Of a stretch of 64,000 nt of DNA, positions 8,743-16,862 are shown in pieces (position 1 is the stretch's first letter; each line of letters begins with the position of its first letter). This DNA is from JBOZRQ01 sp050789255 (lineage in GTDB: Bacteria > Bacillota > Sulfobacillia > Symbiobacteriales > Symbiobacteriaceae), in contig JBOZRQ010000015.1 in the NCBI GenBank assembly GCA_050789255.1, positions 198,410 through 262,409 on the forward strand. The letters are read 5' to 3'. The notes beneath the pieces are model-generated. The model saw nothing but the letters and a program-made list of their open reading frames with translations, made no database searches and was not told where the DNA came from. A program made the position numbers and the translations under genes.

Positions 8743-9567
8743 CTACCTCGCCAGATGTGCGAACGATACCAGGTCAATGCCCCGCTCCTCGACCTTGCGC
8801 CGGGCCACGGGCGAGGTGAGGGCGGCCAGCTCCACCTCCCGCTGCCCCTGGAGCGAGGAGAGCGAGCGCAGGTGGTCATCGACGATGGCCGGGTGGGTCA
8901 CGATCTCGGTGACGCCCTCCCCGACCCGGTCCAGCTTGGCGAGCAGCTGCGGCAGGTTGAAGTCGCCGGCCATGGAGGCGCTCGGGTAGGCCACGCCCGA
9001 GGCAGCGAGCACGTCAAGCGAGCGACGGAGTACCCCGCCCACCAGGAAGCTGGCGGGATGCCAGCGCGGGTACATGTTCTGGTCGACCTCGGGACCAGGG
9101 TACAGACACCTTACTGCCGGAATCTTGTATGTACGGGCGACATCCACCATGACCTGCGCCAGGCGGGGGAAGCCCTGCAGGTATCTGTGGGTATCCAGGT
9201 GGGTCGGGATCCGGCCCAACAGCCGAATCGCCTTTTCCACCTGGGCCGACCACTCCTTGCGGGCGTCCTCGGGCCTGACGCGCAGCAGGATGTGCGAGAG
9301 CGACTTGGAGAGGCGCCCCTGGCCGTCCACCAGGGAGGGCACCTGCTCGGGCGGCAGGACCGGCGACCCGGTGGTCAGGTTCAGGTGGACCCCCACCCCC
9401 AGGTTGGGCGCCTCTTTTAGCAGCGGCGCCACCTCTGCGGCCCACGGGAAGTTGACCATGTAGGTGGTCGAGGTCAGAATGCCCTCTTGATGCGCTCGGA
9501 TGATCCCCCGGCTGACGCCCTCGGTCAGTCCGAAGTCGTCGGCGTTGATGATCAGGCTGCGGGGCAT
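8743..9567 (-). CDS. chbG: ChbG/YdjC-family carbohydrate deacetylase
   Basis: A 274-residue protein of the YdjC/ChbG family, which removes one N-acetyl group from chitooligosaccharides (or their 6-phosphates) so that a GH4 enzyme can cut them. The metal site is recognisable: Asp10-Asp11 in Ile-Asn-Ala-Asp-Asp-Phe-Gly, the His of Gly-Val-His-Leu-Asn-Leu-Thr, and the His-Leu-Asp-Thr-His pair later. It lies 10 bases after the GH4 gene and 16 before the PTS gene. The arrangement mirrors the E. coli chb operon in function, though with a fused PTS. Confidence 0.85.
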   Translation of the reverse strand: MPRSLIINADDFGLTEGVSRGIIRAHQEGILTSTTYMVNFPWAAEVAPLLKEAPNLGVGVHLNLTTGSPVLPPEQVPSLVDGQGRLSKSLSHILLRVRPEDARKEWSAQVEKAIRLLGRIPTHLDTHRYLQGFPRLAQVMVDVARTYKIPAVRCLYPGPEVDQNMYPRWHPASFLVGGVLRRSLDVLAASGVAYPSASMAGDFNLPQLLAKLDRVGEGVTEIVTHPAIVDDHLRSLSSLQGQREVELAALTSPVARRKVEERGIDLVSFAHLAR

Positions 9568-9577
9568 GGGGCACCCC

Positions 9578-10867
9578 CTAGCTGTAGAACTGTGGCAGGA
9601 ACTGCCGATGTGCGTGCATCAGTTCGCCAATGATTCGCTCCGCCAGCTGGCGGCTGGGCACCAGGGGATTCTCCGCAGCGGCCTCCACGGCCAGCTTGCG
9701 GTCGCCCTTCAGCACCGCTGTGACGTTGAGCGCCTCTGCCCGCTTGATCTGCTTAATCAACGGGGCGACGGGCTCGGGCAGGGGCGGTACACGCAGGCGC
9801 TCAAAGCCCTTGTCATCCACCAGGGCCGGGAACTGGGCCGCCTCGTCCGCTGGGAGGTCAGGCACCGCCCCGGCGTTGCGCTGCTGGACCACGAAGCGGG
9901 TGCGGCGCCCGGTGGCCATGGCGGCGATCACCTGCGAGGCCAGGTCGCTGTGGGACTGGTGGCCCCGGTGCATGCTCAGGACCGGCTGCTGGGCGGCGCC
10001 CGCCGTCTCGTAGTGGCCGTAAAGCTGGGGCAGCCGCTCCATCAGCACCTCGGCCCGGGTGCGCGCCTGCCGCTTCAACTTCGCCACGATGCGATCCTTG
10101 AAGTAGTAGTAGCGCAGGTAGGGGTCCGGGACCATCCCGTACTCGTGAAAGAGCCGCAGGGTACCCGTGGCCTCCGAAAGGGGAAGCAGGCCGGCCACGG
10201 GGCCCAGGATTCGGGCCCACCGGCGCACCCGGGGCATCACGTCCTCGCCGTCCAGCAGAACCCGGGGCGACCAGCCGGCGTGGTTGAGCCCGGTGTAATC
10301 GAGCCCCACCCGGTGAAAGTCGACCCGCAGCACCTTGCCCAGCGCCCACTGGACGCCGGTGGGCATGTCGCACAGGCCTATGAACCGGGCGTCGGGGTAG
10401 GTGCGGACCACCGCCTCCGTCACCATGCCGGCGGGGTTGGCGTAGTTGATAATCCACGCCTCGGGCGCCAGCCGGCGGACCTGCTCGACGATCTCGAGGA
10501 TGAGCGGAATGGTGCGCCAGGCAAAGGAGAGACCCCCGGGCCCCAGGGTCTCCTGGCCGATCACCCCGTGCTTCAGCGGGATGCGCTCGTCCAGCGCCCG
10601 GGCCTGCAGGCCGCCCACCCGAGGCTGGGTCAGAATGAACCGGGCGCCCGTGACCGCCTCGGCCCGGTCGGTGGTCGAGGTGACGGTCAGGTCGGCCCCC
10701 GCCGCACGGACCATGCCGCGAGCCAGGCGGGCGACCACCTCCAGCTTCGTGGCGTCCACGTCGTGCAGGGCCAGTTCCCAGCCGGCAAAGATCTCCTTGT
10801 CGCGCAGCAGGCCGTCAATAATGTCAGGTGTGTAGGCGCTGGCGCCGCCAATGATCACCAGTTTCAT
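9578..10867 (-). CDS. GH4 family 6-phospho-beta-glycosidase
   Basis: A 429-residue NAD+ and metal-dependent glycosidase of family 4. The Rossmann motif is at the very N terminus (Ile-Ile-Gly-Gly-Ala-Ser...). The family Cys-Asp-Met-Pro element (166-169) supplies a metal ligand, and Gly-Leu-Asn-His (193-196) supplies the second. Beta-glucosidase members usually show Cys-Asn-Ile/Val-Pro or this variant, and alpha-galactosidase members differ, so a 6-phospho-beta-glucosidase or 6-phospho-chitobiase (ChbF/LicH) role is favoured. The start ATG at 10867 has a GAGAGGATG-type site. It sits between the PHP and chbG genes, all on the minus strand. Confidence 0.88.
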   Translation of the reverse strand: MKLVIIGGASAYTPDIIDGLLRDKEIFAGWELALHDVDATKLEVVARLARGMVRAAGADLTVTSTTDRAEAVTGARFILTQPRVGGLQARALDERIPLKHGVIGQETLGPGGLSFAWRTIPLILEIVEQVRRLAPEAWIINYANPAGMVTEAVVRTYPDARFIGLCDMPTGVQWALGKVLRVDFHRVGLDYTGLNHAGWSPRVLLDGEDVMPRVRRWARILGPVAGLLPLSEATGTLRLFHEYGMVPDPYLRYYYFKDRIVAKLKRQARTRAEVLMERLPQLYGHYETAGAAQQPVLSMHRGHQSHSDLASQVIAAMATGRRTRFVVQQRNAGAVPDLPADEAAQFPALVDDKGFERLRVPPLPEPVAPLIKQIKRAEALNVTAVLKGDRKLAVEAAAENPLVPSRQLAERIIGELMHAHRQFLPQFYS

Positions 10868-10888
10868 GAAGTGGTCATCCTCTCAGTG

Positions 10889-11953
10889 CTAACGCAGGTA
10901 GATCGGATTGGAGAAGATCCAGCCGCGGCCGTTGCGCCAGACCTCCACCCGGTAGACGCCAGGACCCTGGTCGGTCGCCTGCAGGTCGCAGTCCACGGTC
11001 TCAGCGATCGCCTGGCCGTCCTTGAGCAGCCGGAGCAGCGGCCTGTTGCGGGACAGCCAGGGCACCCGGACGGAGAAGTGGACCGAGCCCGTACTGCCGA
11101 GGGGCGCCTCCTGGCCCATCGTCAGCCACCGATCTTCCGTCCGGCCCAGGAAGGTAAACCCGGCGGGATCGCCGTGGTCGTGGTTCGCAAAGAAGCAGGA
11201 TCCCTCGCGCAGGGCTGTCATCACCAGGCGCCGGTCGGTCTCCAGCTCCCGGCGAAAAGGCTCCGGGAGGAGCAGGTGGGTGCGGACCCGCCGGAACGCC
11301 TTCAGATACGGGTGCAGGACGAGATCACGGCCGAACACCCGCAGCTTGACGCCGTGAGCATCCATGCCACCGATGCCTGTCACCCGGCGCGTGCGGCCCA
11401 GGTCGTCCCATTTGGCCAGGGTGACCGGCAGCGGCGCTTGGATGGAACGCTTCCAGTTGAGCACCGCCCGCAGGGTGCTGAACAGGCCCTGGCAACTGCC
11501 CACCCACTCGGAGAAGAAGTTCCAGATCTCCAGCCCGGTGTACGCCGTGACAGACCAGTCCTCCCAGGAGTAGCTATTTTGCCCCAGGAAGGGGCTTCCG
11601 CTCTCATGCGGATGCGCCAGGAAGCCGATGCCTCCCTGGCTCGCTACCGCGGCCGTGTATTGCGCAGGCGGGAGGTGCGGGCTGATCGGGCTGGTAATGC
11701 CGTAGGAAAGGTAGTGATTATGGCGAGGGCTGATCTCGCAGCCAATGAGCAGCAGGGTGTCGCCGAACCACTGCTCCCCAACCTCGGCAAGGGGCGTCAG
11801 GGTGTCGTGATCGGTCATGATCAGGAAGTCCAGACCGGCCCGATTGGCCGCATCTGCGATCACCGGGATGGTCTCCATGCCGTCCGAGTAGGTGCTGTGG
11901 CAGTGAATCACCCCGGTAACCTCATGCTGGGGCGGTGCGGTCCATGCTTCCAT
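10889..11953 (-). CDS. PHP-domain phosphoesterase (CehA/McbA-like)
   Basis: A 354-residue PHP-family metal-dependent hydrolase. The first metal motif His-Cys-His-Ser-Thr-Tyr-Ser-Asp-Gly is at 17-25 and Thr-Asp-His-Asp at 47-50. Later His-Pro-His-Glu and Gly-Met-Asp-Ala-His segments complete the site. The C-terminal third is beta-rich. It is the promoter-proximal gene of the sugar cluster, and its stop is 21 bases before the GH4 start. A phosphatase acting on a sugar-phosphate intermediate is plausible, but no substrate is shown by the sequence. Confidence 0.8.
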   Translation of the reverse strand: MEAWTAPPQHEVTGVIHCHSTYSDGMETIPVIADAANRAGLDFLIMTDHDTLTPLAEVGEQWFGDTLLLIGCEISPRHNHYLSYGITSPISPHLPPAQYTAAVASQGGIGFLAHPHESGSPFLGQNSYSWEDWSVTAYTGLEIWNFFSEWVGSCQGLFSTLRAVLNWKRSIQAPLPVTLAKWDDLGRTRRVTGIGGMDAHGVKLRVFGRDLVLHPYLKAFRRVRTHLLLPEPFRRELETDRRLVMTALREGSCFFANHDHGDPAGFTFLGRTEDRWLTMGQEAPLGSTGSVHFSVRVPWLSRNRPLLRLLKDGQAIAETVDCDLQATDQGPGVYRVEVWRNGRGWIFSNPIYLR

Positions 11954-12045
11954 CGTGCCTATTCCACCTGGCCTCTCATGCCGTTACAGCTGTCAGGTGT
12001 TCAACTTCGATCTTATGATCCACTTTCCTTGCACAGACGTAAGAT

Positions 12046-12077
12046 AAGGGCCGGCCGCGACGAATCGCGGGCCGGCC
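12046..12077 (-). terminator. Terminator after the lipoprotein gene
   Basis: A long GC-rich hairpin (GGGCCGGC with GCCGGCCC plus a CGCGA/TCGCG inner stem, one bulged C). On the minus strand it is followed by TTATCTT. Confidence 0.65.
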
Positions 12078-12096
12078 CCACTGCATATAGAGGCAG

Positions 12097-12345
12097 CTAC
12101 TTCTCCTCTTCCTTGCTCTTCTCCTTATCGGTGCTGCCGCCTGACTTCTTCTCCGTTCCCGTGTCCTTCTTCTCTGTACCGGTGTCCTCTTTCTCCTTGT
12201 CCTTTTCCTTATCGGTTTCCTTTTCCTTGGTCTTTTCCTTCTCCGTTTCCCCGCCACGCCGCTGAGGGGCGCAGCCCGGAACGGCGGTCAGGAAGCTGAG
12301 GCACAACAGGGCCGCAAGCAATTTCATGCCAAGCCGCTGAAACAC
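12097..12345 (-). CDS. Lys/Glu-rich lipoprotein
   Basis: An 82-residue protein starting at GTG 12345, eight bases after AAGGAGG. A short basic start and hydrophobic stretch end in a lipobox-like Val-Pro-Gly-Cys, so it is probably lipid-anchored on the outer face of the membrane. The remaining 50 residues are almost only Lys, Glu, Asp, Thr and Gly in loose repeats (Asp/Glu-Lys-Glu-Lys, Asp-Thr-Gly-Thr-Glu-Lys-Lys). The tail is very hydrophilic and probably disordered or a charged single helix. It has its own terminator and lies divergent from the germination operon. No known family. Confidence 0.7.
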   Translation of the reverse strand: MFQRLGMKLLAALLCLSFLTAVPGCAPQRRGGETEKEKTKEKETDKEKDKEKEDTGTEKKDTGTEKKSGGSTDKEKSKEEEK

Positions 12346-12432
12346 GCACGGGTCCTCCTTCACTCAACTGCTGCGCTTAGCATTTCCAACGAAGGCGGCA
12401 CCATACGACTCGCTGACCGTTACCTACTTAAA

Positions 12433-12462
12433 GAATATCTCACCGGCGGTGGGGGCACTTTA
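12433..12462 (+). promoter_or_regulatory. Sigma-G-like (forespore) promoter of the germination operon
   Basis: GAATA (12433-12437), 18 bases, then CACTTTA (12456-12462), against the Bacillus sigma-G consensus GHATR-N18-CATTHTA: the -35 is complete, the -10 matches 6 of 7 positions and the spacing is exact. It lies about 58 bases before the gerA-type start. Confidence 0.6.
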
Positions 12463-12519
12463 CTAGAGCTTTTGATCTTATATCGACCGTAGGCTGGCGC
12501 CCTTGGGAGGGATCTACGA

Positions 12520-14307
12520 ATGGCACTATGGCAAACGCTCCGGCGCTGGCTGGAGCCGACTGAAACCCACACCGAAGACATGTTCAGCCTGGGCGATCGA
12601 GGCGAGCAGCCCGCCGCCGAGCAGAACGCACCCACGCGGCTCGTCAGCGCCCAGACCCTGGCTACCGGCGTCATGACCCACATTGACAACATGCTGGAGG
12701 CCGCTCCGAAGGGAAAAAAGGCCCTGGAGAAGGCCGGTGACCTGACCGACTCCCTCGACGAGAACGTCAAGCAAATCCGAGCGCTCTTTCGGGCGCCGAC
12801 CAACAAGGACCTGGTCGAGCGCGATCTGCTGATCGCCACCCAGCCGCCCACCCGGGCGGTCATGTTCTTCATTGAGGGCCTCTCCGACAAGCAGATCCAA
12901 AATGAGCACATCCTCAAGCCCCTGATGCTGCTCTCCCACCTGGATCACCATGAGAGCGAACAGGGGGAGCACGGCGCAACCAGCTTCTCCATTGACACGG
13001 TGCTAAAACGGCTCCTCCCCGGCAGCCAGGTCACCGAGCAATATGACACGGCCACCATGGGCCAAAGCCTGCTCGCCGGGGACTCGGTGCTGCTCTTTGA
13101 GGGTGCGAAGGTCGGTTTGGCCATCGAGACCAAGAGCCCCCCGGCCCGCAGCGTTAGTGAACCGAAGAACGAGCAGGTGGTTTGGGGTCCGCACGACGCC
13201 TTCAACGAGGCCATGCGCGTCAATGTGGCCCTGATCCGGCGCCGGCTCAAAGACCCGCGCCTGGTCACGGAAATCGTGCAACTGGGCGAGCTCAGCCATA
13301 CCTACACCGCGATTATGTACGTGGACGACCTCGCATCCCCGAAACTGGTCGCTGAAGTCAAGCGGCGAGTCGAAGGGCTCAAGGTCGATATGGTAACCGC
13401 GGCCGGGGTGCTGGAACAGTACATTGAGGACAATCCCAGCTCCCTCCTGCCCGGCGTACTCTCCACGGAGCGGCCGGACCGCGCCGCTGCTTACCTCGCC
13501 GAAGGGCACGTGGTCATTGTGGTGGACACCAGCCCCAAGGCCATGATCTGCCCGGTTACCTTCTGGGGGCTTATGCAGACTGCCGAGGACTACTATCTCC
13601 GCTATCCCTTCGCCTCGCTCGTTCGCAGCCTTCGCATCGCGGCCCTGATCGTCACTCTGGTGGTACCGGCGATCTATATCGCCGTGGTGAACTACCACCA
13701 GGAGATGATCCCCACGGAGCTGATGCTCTTCATTGCCAGTAGCCGTGAGACAGTCCCCATGCCGGCCGTTGTCGAACTGATCGCCATGGACCTGTCCTTT
13801 GAGTTGATCCGCGAGGCGAGCGTGCGCATCCCCTCCGTGATCGGCCAAACCATGGGTCTGGTCGCCTCGTTGGTGTTGGGACAGGCTGCCGTGGGTGCGA
13901 AGATCGTCAGCCCGCTGTTGATCATCATTGTGGCGATTGCCGGTCTTGCCTCCTTCGCCATCCCCAACTACCTGAGCGGCTTCGGCCTGCGCTGGATGCG
14001 CTTCATCGTGCTGGCCGCAGCCACCGTGCTGGGCTTCTTCGGGATTGGGGCAGTCCTGTTTTTGATGTTGATCTACCTGGCAGGGAAGCGCACCTTTGGG
14101 GTTCCCTACTTGTCGCCGGTCGCCCCGGTGCGGGGACCCGTCACCGACGTGATTATGCGCCCGCAGCTCTTCGAGATGGAGAAGCGCCCGCAGTACATGC
14201 GTCCGCTCAACAGCCGCCGCCAGGCCGAGGTTGTCCGGCGGTGGGATCCGCTCGCCAAGCAAATGTCCGAGGACTCCCCTGAGACGGATGGGGGTGAATC
14301 GTCATGA
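12520..14307 (+). CDS. gerKA: Spore germination receptor A subunit (GerKA type)
   Basis: A 595-residue A subunit of a GerA-family nutrient germinant receptor in the spore inner membrane. The soluble N-terminal half (about 1-350) holds the family core around LVERDLLIATQPP and the Pro-Glu/Glu-Arg-Pro-Asp-Arg-Ala-Ala region. The C-terminal part has about five hydrophobic helices (roughly 365-530), including the Pro-Ile/Val-Pro...Leu-Met-Phe-Ile-Ala-Ser-Ser-Arg-Glu-Thr-Val-Pro-Met-Pro motif. A GGGAGGG site precedes the ATG. It leads a four-gene operon behind a sigma-G-like promoter and overlaps the B gene by ATGA. Confidence 0.93.
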   Translation: MALWQTLRRWLEPTETHTEDMFSLGDRGEQPAAEQNAPTRLVSAQTLATGVMTHIDNMLEAAPKGKKALEKAGDLTDSLDENVKQIRALFRAPTNKDLVERDLLIATQPPTRAVMFFIEGLSDKQIQNEHILKPLMLLSHLDHHESEQGEHGATSFSIDTVLKRLLPGSQVTEQYDTATMGQSLLAGDSVLLFEGAKVGLAIETKSPPARSVSEPKNEQVVWGPHDAFNEAMRVNVALIRRRLKDPRLVTEIVQLGELSHTYTAIMYVDDLASPKLVAEVKRRVEGLKVDMVTAAGVLEQYIEDNPSSLLPGVLSTERPDRAAAYLAEGHVVIVVDTSPKAMICPVTFWGLMQTAEDYYLRYPFASLVRSLRIAALIVTLVVPAIYIAVVNYHQEMIPTELMLFIASSRETVPMPAVVELIAMDLSFELIREASVRIPSVIGQTMGLVASLVLGQAAVGAKIVSPLLIIIVAIAGLASFAIPNYLSGFGLRWMRFIVLAAATVLGFFGIGAVLFLMLIYLAGKRTFGVPYLSPVAPVRGPVTDVIMRPQLFEMEKRPQYMRPLNSRRQAEVVRRWDPLAKQMSEDSPETDGGESS

Positions 14308-15404
14308 CTGCGTTCGAGGGTCATATTGGGGCCGGCCAGGGCATTCAGTTGACCGCTGCCATGCTCTCTGCCATGCTGTTTCTCCAGTATCCGCTCTTCC
14401 TGGTAGAGACGGGCGGACCTGCCGCCTGGCTGGTGGCGGCGGTCATGACCGTTGGGGCGCTCGCTGTCTTCCTGCCAATGTCAGCCCTGGCCCGGCGCTT
14501 TCCTGGCGCCAACCTGGCCCAGATCAGCGAAGAGGTGGCAGGGCCGGTGCTGGGTTCGCTCCTTACCCTGGGGGTGGCAAGCTGGCTGGTGTTCAGCGCC
14601 TCGCTGACCGTGCGGAACTTCACCGAGACGTTCATCGCTTCCATCCTGCCAACTACCCCGCCCAGCGTAATCGTCTTCGGGGTGCTGACCTGCGTCGCTT
14701 ATGCCTCCTACCGCGGGCTCGAGGGGCTGAGCCGGGCCAGCCAAATCCTGTTCCCGCTGATCATGGCCGGGGCCCTGGTAGTATTGCTCTTCAGCCTGTC
14801 CAGGGCGGACGGCTCCTTGCTGTACCCCCTCTGGGGACACGGCCTGGTTCGGGCCGTGATCGGTGGAGGTTACTACACCAGCATGGGCAGCGAGGTGATC
14901 GTCCTGCTGGTGCTGGGTCACGCTTTCCGATCGGCCAGCGACTTCCGCCGCAGCGGGATCTACGGCCTTCTGCTTTTCGGCCTCAGCGCAATGCTAACCG
15001 TGGCCGTGCTGGTCGCCGTGTTCGGCGCACAGGATGCCGCCCAGTCGCCCTTCCCGGTCTACCACCTCACCCGGCTCGTCTATTTGGGCCGGTTTCTCCA
15101 GCGAACCGAGTCGGTAATCGTGCTGTTCTGGGTCTTCGCAGCGGTTGTCAGGGTCGCCGTGCTGTTCCACGGAGCGGTCATATCGCTGGGCAGCGCCCTT
15201 CGCCTGCCCTTCTTCCGCCCCACCATCTTCCCGGTCATAGTGATCGTCTTTGCCGTGTCGCTGTTTCCGAAAGACCTCATGACGGTGATCCGGCTGGAGC
15301 GGGATTGGAACCGGCTGCTGGGGCTGTATATGTTGGCCGTGCCAATGATCCTGTTGGTGCTAGCCATCGTGCGCAAGAAAGGAGAGACAAACCATGCGTC
15401 ATAG
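14304..15404 (+). CDS. gerKB: Spore germination receptor B subunit (GerKB type permease)
   Basis: A 366-residue membrane protein of the amino-acid-permease-like endospore germination B-subunit family, with about ten hydrophobic segments spread over the whole length. It probably forms the germinant-binding pocket and part of the channel. It overlaps the A gene by four bases and the C gene by 11, so all three are translationally coupled. Length and context are standard. Confidence 0.92.
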   Translation: MTAFEGHIGAGQGIQLTAAMLSAMLFLQYPLFLVETGGPAAWLVAAVMTVGALAVFLPMSALARRFPGANLAQISEEVAGPVLGSLLTLGVASWLVFSASLTVRNFTETFIASILPTTPPSVIVFGVLTCVAYASYRGLEGLSRASQILFPLIMAGALVVLLFSLSRADGSLLYPLWGHGLVRAVIGGGYYTSMGSEVIVLLVLGHAFRSASDFRRSGIYGLLLFGLSAMLTVAVLVAVFGAQDAAQSPFPVYHLTRLVYLGRFLQRTESVIVLFWVFAAVVRVAVLFHGAVISLGSALRLPFFRPTIFPVIVIVFAVSLFPKDLMTVIRLERDWNRLLGLYMLAVPMILLVLAIVRKKGETNHAS

Positions 15405-16689
15405 ACGCCCGGTCGCCCTCCTGCTGATTGTGATGTTGACGCTGCCGCTGGCGGGCTGCTGGGACCGGCGCGAGGTGGAAGAGCTGGCCTTTGTCCTCGC
15501 ACTGGGCGTCGACCAGGGCACCTCGAACACGTACTCTGTTACCGCAGCCATTGCCCTGCCCTCCAAACTGGCCGGTGGAGGTGGAGGCGGCGGCGGGGGT
15601 GGCGGCGGTGGGGGCGGGGGCGAAGGCAAGGACGAGAAGCCCTATATGCTCGTCACCGTGGAAGCCCCCACCCTGGCGAGCGCCATTGCTGTGATAGACA
15701 GTTCCATTGATCGGCGGACCACGCTGATTCACACCAAGGCCCTGTTTATGGGCGAGGATCTGGCAAGGATCAGCGGCCTGCGCACGATGGATGAACTGAC
15801 CCGGTTTCGGCAGGCGCGGCGGGCCATGTTTTACATTGTGACGAAGGGCAAGGCTTCCGATTTCCTTGACAAGGCGGACCTGAAGCTGGAAAAGGAGCCC
15901 AATCGGTTCGTTGAGCTGATGACCGCCAGCTACCGTTTCACCGGCATGGTTCCGGCCAGGAGCCAGGTCCATGACTTTGTCACGAGGGCAGATACGGGCT
16001 ATATGTCCCCTTTGAGCTATTACGCCACCGTGAAGGACAAAGGCGGCGATACAGCCGGCCAAGGCGGCAACGAGAAAGACTCAAAGGAGAACTTTATACC
16101 CGGTGAACTGCCCAAAAAGGGTGGACCTAACGTCGAGATGATCGGTGGAGCCGCTTTCAGCTCGGACAAAATGGTCGGGACGCTGACCGGCGAGGACTTG
16201 CGCTATGTACTGATGCTGCAGGATCTGTTCCGACATGGCTTCATTAGTCTGAAGGACCCCAACAGGCCGGATCTGTACGTGTCGCTGGAGATCAACCGGG
16301 GGCGCCCGACGCAGATCAGTGTCGACTTGTCGGGTACTCGCCCGCGCATTACGGCTCGGGTAACCCTGGAGGCCCAGATTCTTGCGATTCAGTCCGAGAT
16401 TGACTACACCGACCCCGAGCGGCAGGCCGAGCTGGAAAGAGCCCTCGAACGGGACGTGCGCGCATCGATGGAGCGAACCCTCAAGAAGACGCAGGCGTGG
16501 AAGTCCGACGTGGTCGGCTTGGGCCGCCATGTCGTGAGGAACTTCGCCACGGTGCAAGATTGGGAGAACTACCGTTGGCGGGATCGGTACCGGGACGCGG
16601 ACATTCAGGTTGAAGTCCGGGCGTCGCTGCGCCGGTTCGGACTGCAGCTGAGCCCGCCCGAGGCGCCAGAAAGGAGCAAGAGCCAATGA
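15394..16689 (+). CDS. gerKC: Spore germination receptor C subunit (GerKC lipoprotein) with poly-Gly tract
   Basis: A 431-residue lipoprotein of the Ger(x)C family. The signal peptide ends in a lipobox with Cys22 (Leu-Ala-Gly-Cys-Trp-Asp-Arg-Arg-Glu is the standard GerC start). Domain 1 then contains 16 consecutive glycines (residues 61-76, bases 15574-15621) in place of a normal surface loop. The C-terminal half has the usual alternating beta/alpha GerC domain and a helical end. The glycine codons are mixed (GGT, GGA, GGC, GGG), so the tract is not a simple trinucleotide repeat. Confidence 0.9.
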   Translation: MRHRRPVALLLIVMLTLPLAGCWDRREVEELAFVLALGVDQGTSNTYSVTAAIALPSKLAGGGGGGGGGGGGGGGGEGKDEKPYMLVTVEAPTLASAIAVIDSSIDRRTTLIHTKALFMGEDLARISGLRTMDELTRFRQARRAMFYIVTKGKASDFLDKADLKLEKEPNRFVELMTASYRFTGMVPARSQVHDFVTRADTGYMSPLSYYATVKDKGGDTAGQGGNEKDSKENFIPGELPKKGGPNVEMIGGAAFSSDKMVGTLTGEDLRYVLMLQDLFRHGFISLKDPNRPDLYVSLEINRGRPTQISVDLSGTRPRITARVTLEAQILAIQSEIDYTDPERQAELERALERDVRASMERTLKKTQAWKSDVVGLGRHVVRNFATVQDWENYRWRDRYRDADIQVEVRASLRRFGLQLSPPEAPERSKSQ

Positions 16690-16862
16690 CCTTCATGGGC
16701 GCAGTCAGCCTGCTTATTCCCGTGCTGGTGGCAGTCTATACCGTCAACTACGGCCGCTGGGCGTGGAAACGGAAACTGCGGCGAGGCGCCATTGGGCTCT
16801 ACCTCCTCGCCGCAGCGACGGTTGGCATTCCGGGTTTTGTGTACTGGTTGAACCAGGGCTAG
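16686..16862 (+). CDS. Two-helix membrane protein, probable D subunit of the germinant receptor
   Basis: A 58-residue protein whose ATG overlaps the gerC stop (ATGA). It has two predicted membrane helices (about 3-20 and 35-56) joined by a short basic loop (Trp-Lys-Arg-Lys-Leu-Arg-Arg). Small two-helix D subunits occur at the end of many Bacillus gerA-type operons and modulate receptor function; size, topology and position fit that class. Its final four bases overlap the end of the convergent TPR gene. The assignment rests on context and topology, not on a sequence match. Confidence 0.75.
   Translation: MTFMGAVSLLIPVLVAVYTVNYGRWAWKRKLRRGAIGLYLLAAATVGIPGFVYWLNQG

Noticed and set aside
6789..8819. 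A 676-codon plus-strand frame opposite the PTS gene
   Set aside because: Antisense shadow of the EIICBA gene; Gln/Arg/Gly-rich nonsense composition.
9500..12265. A 921-codon open frame on the plus strand opposite the GH4 and PHP genes
   Set aside because: It is antisense to genes with clear family motifs, has no ribosome site and shows no domain; it is an effect of high GC.
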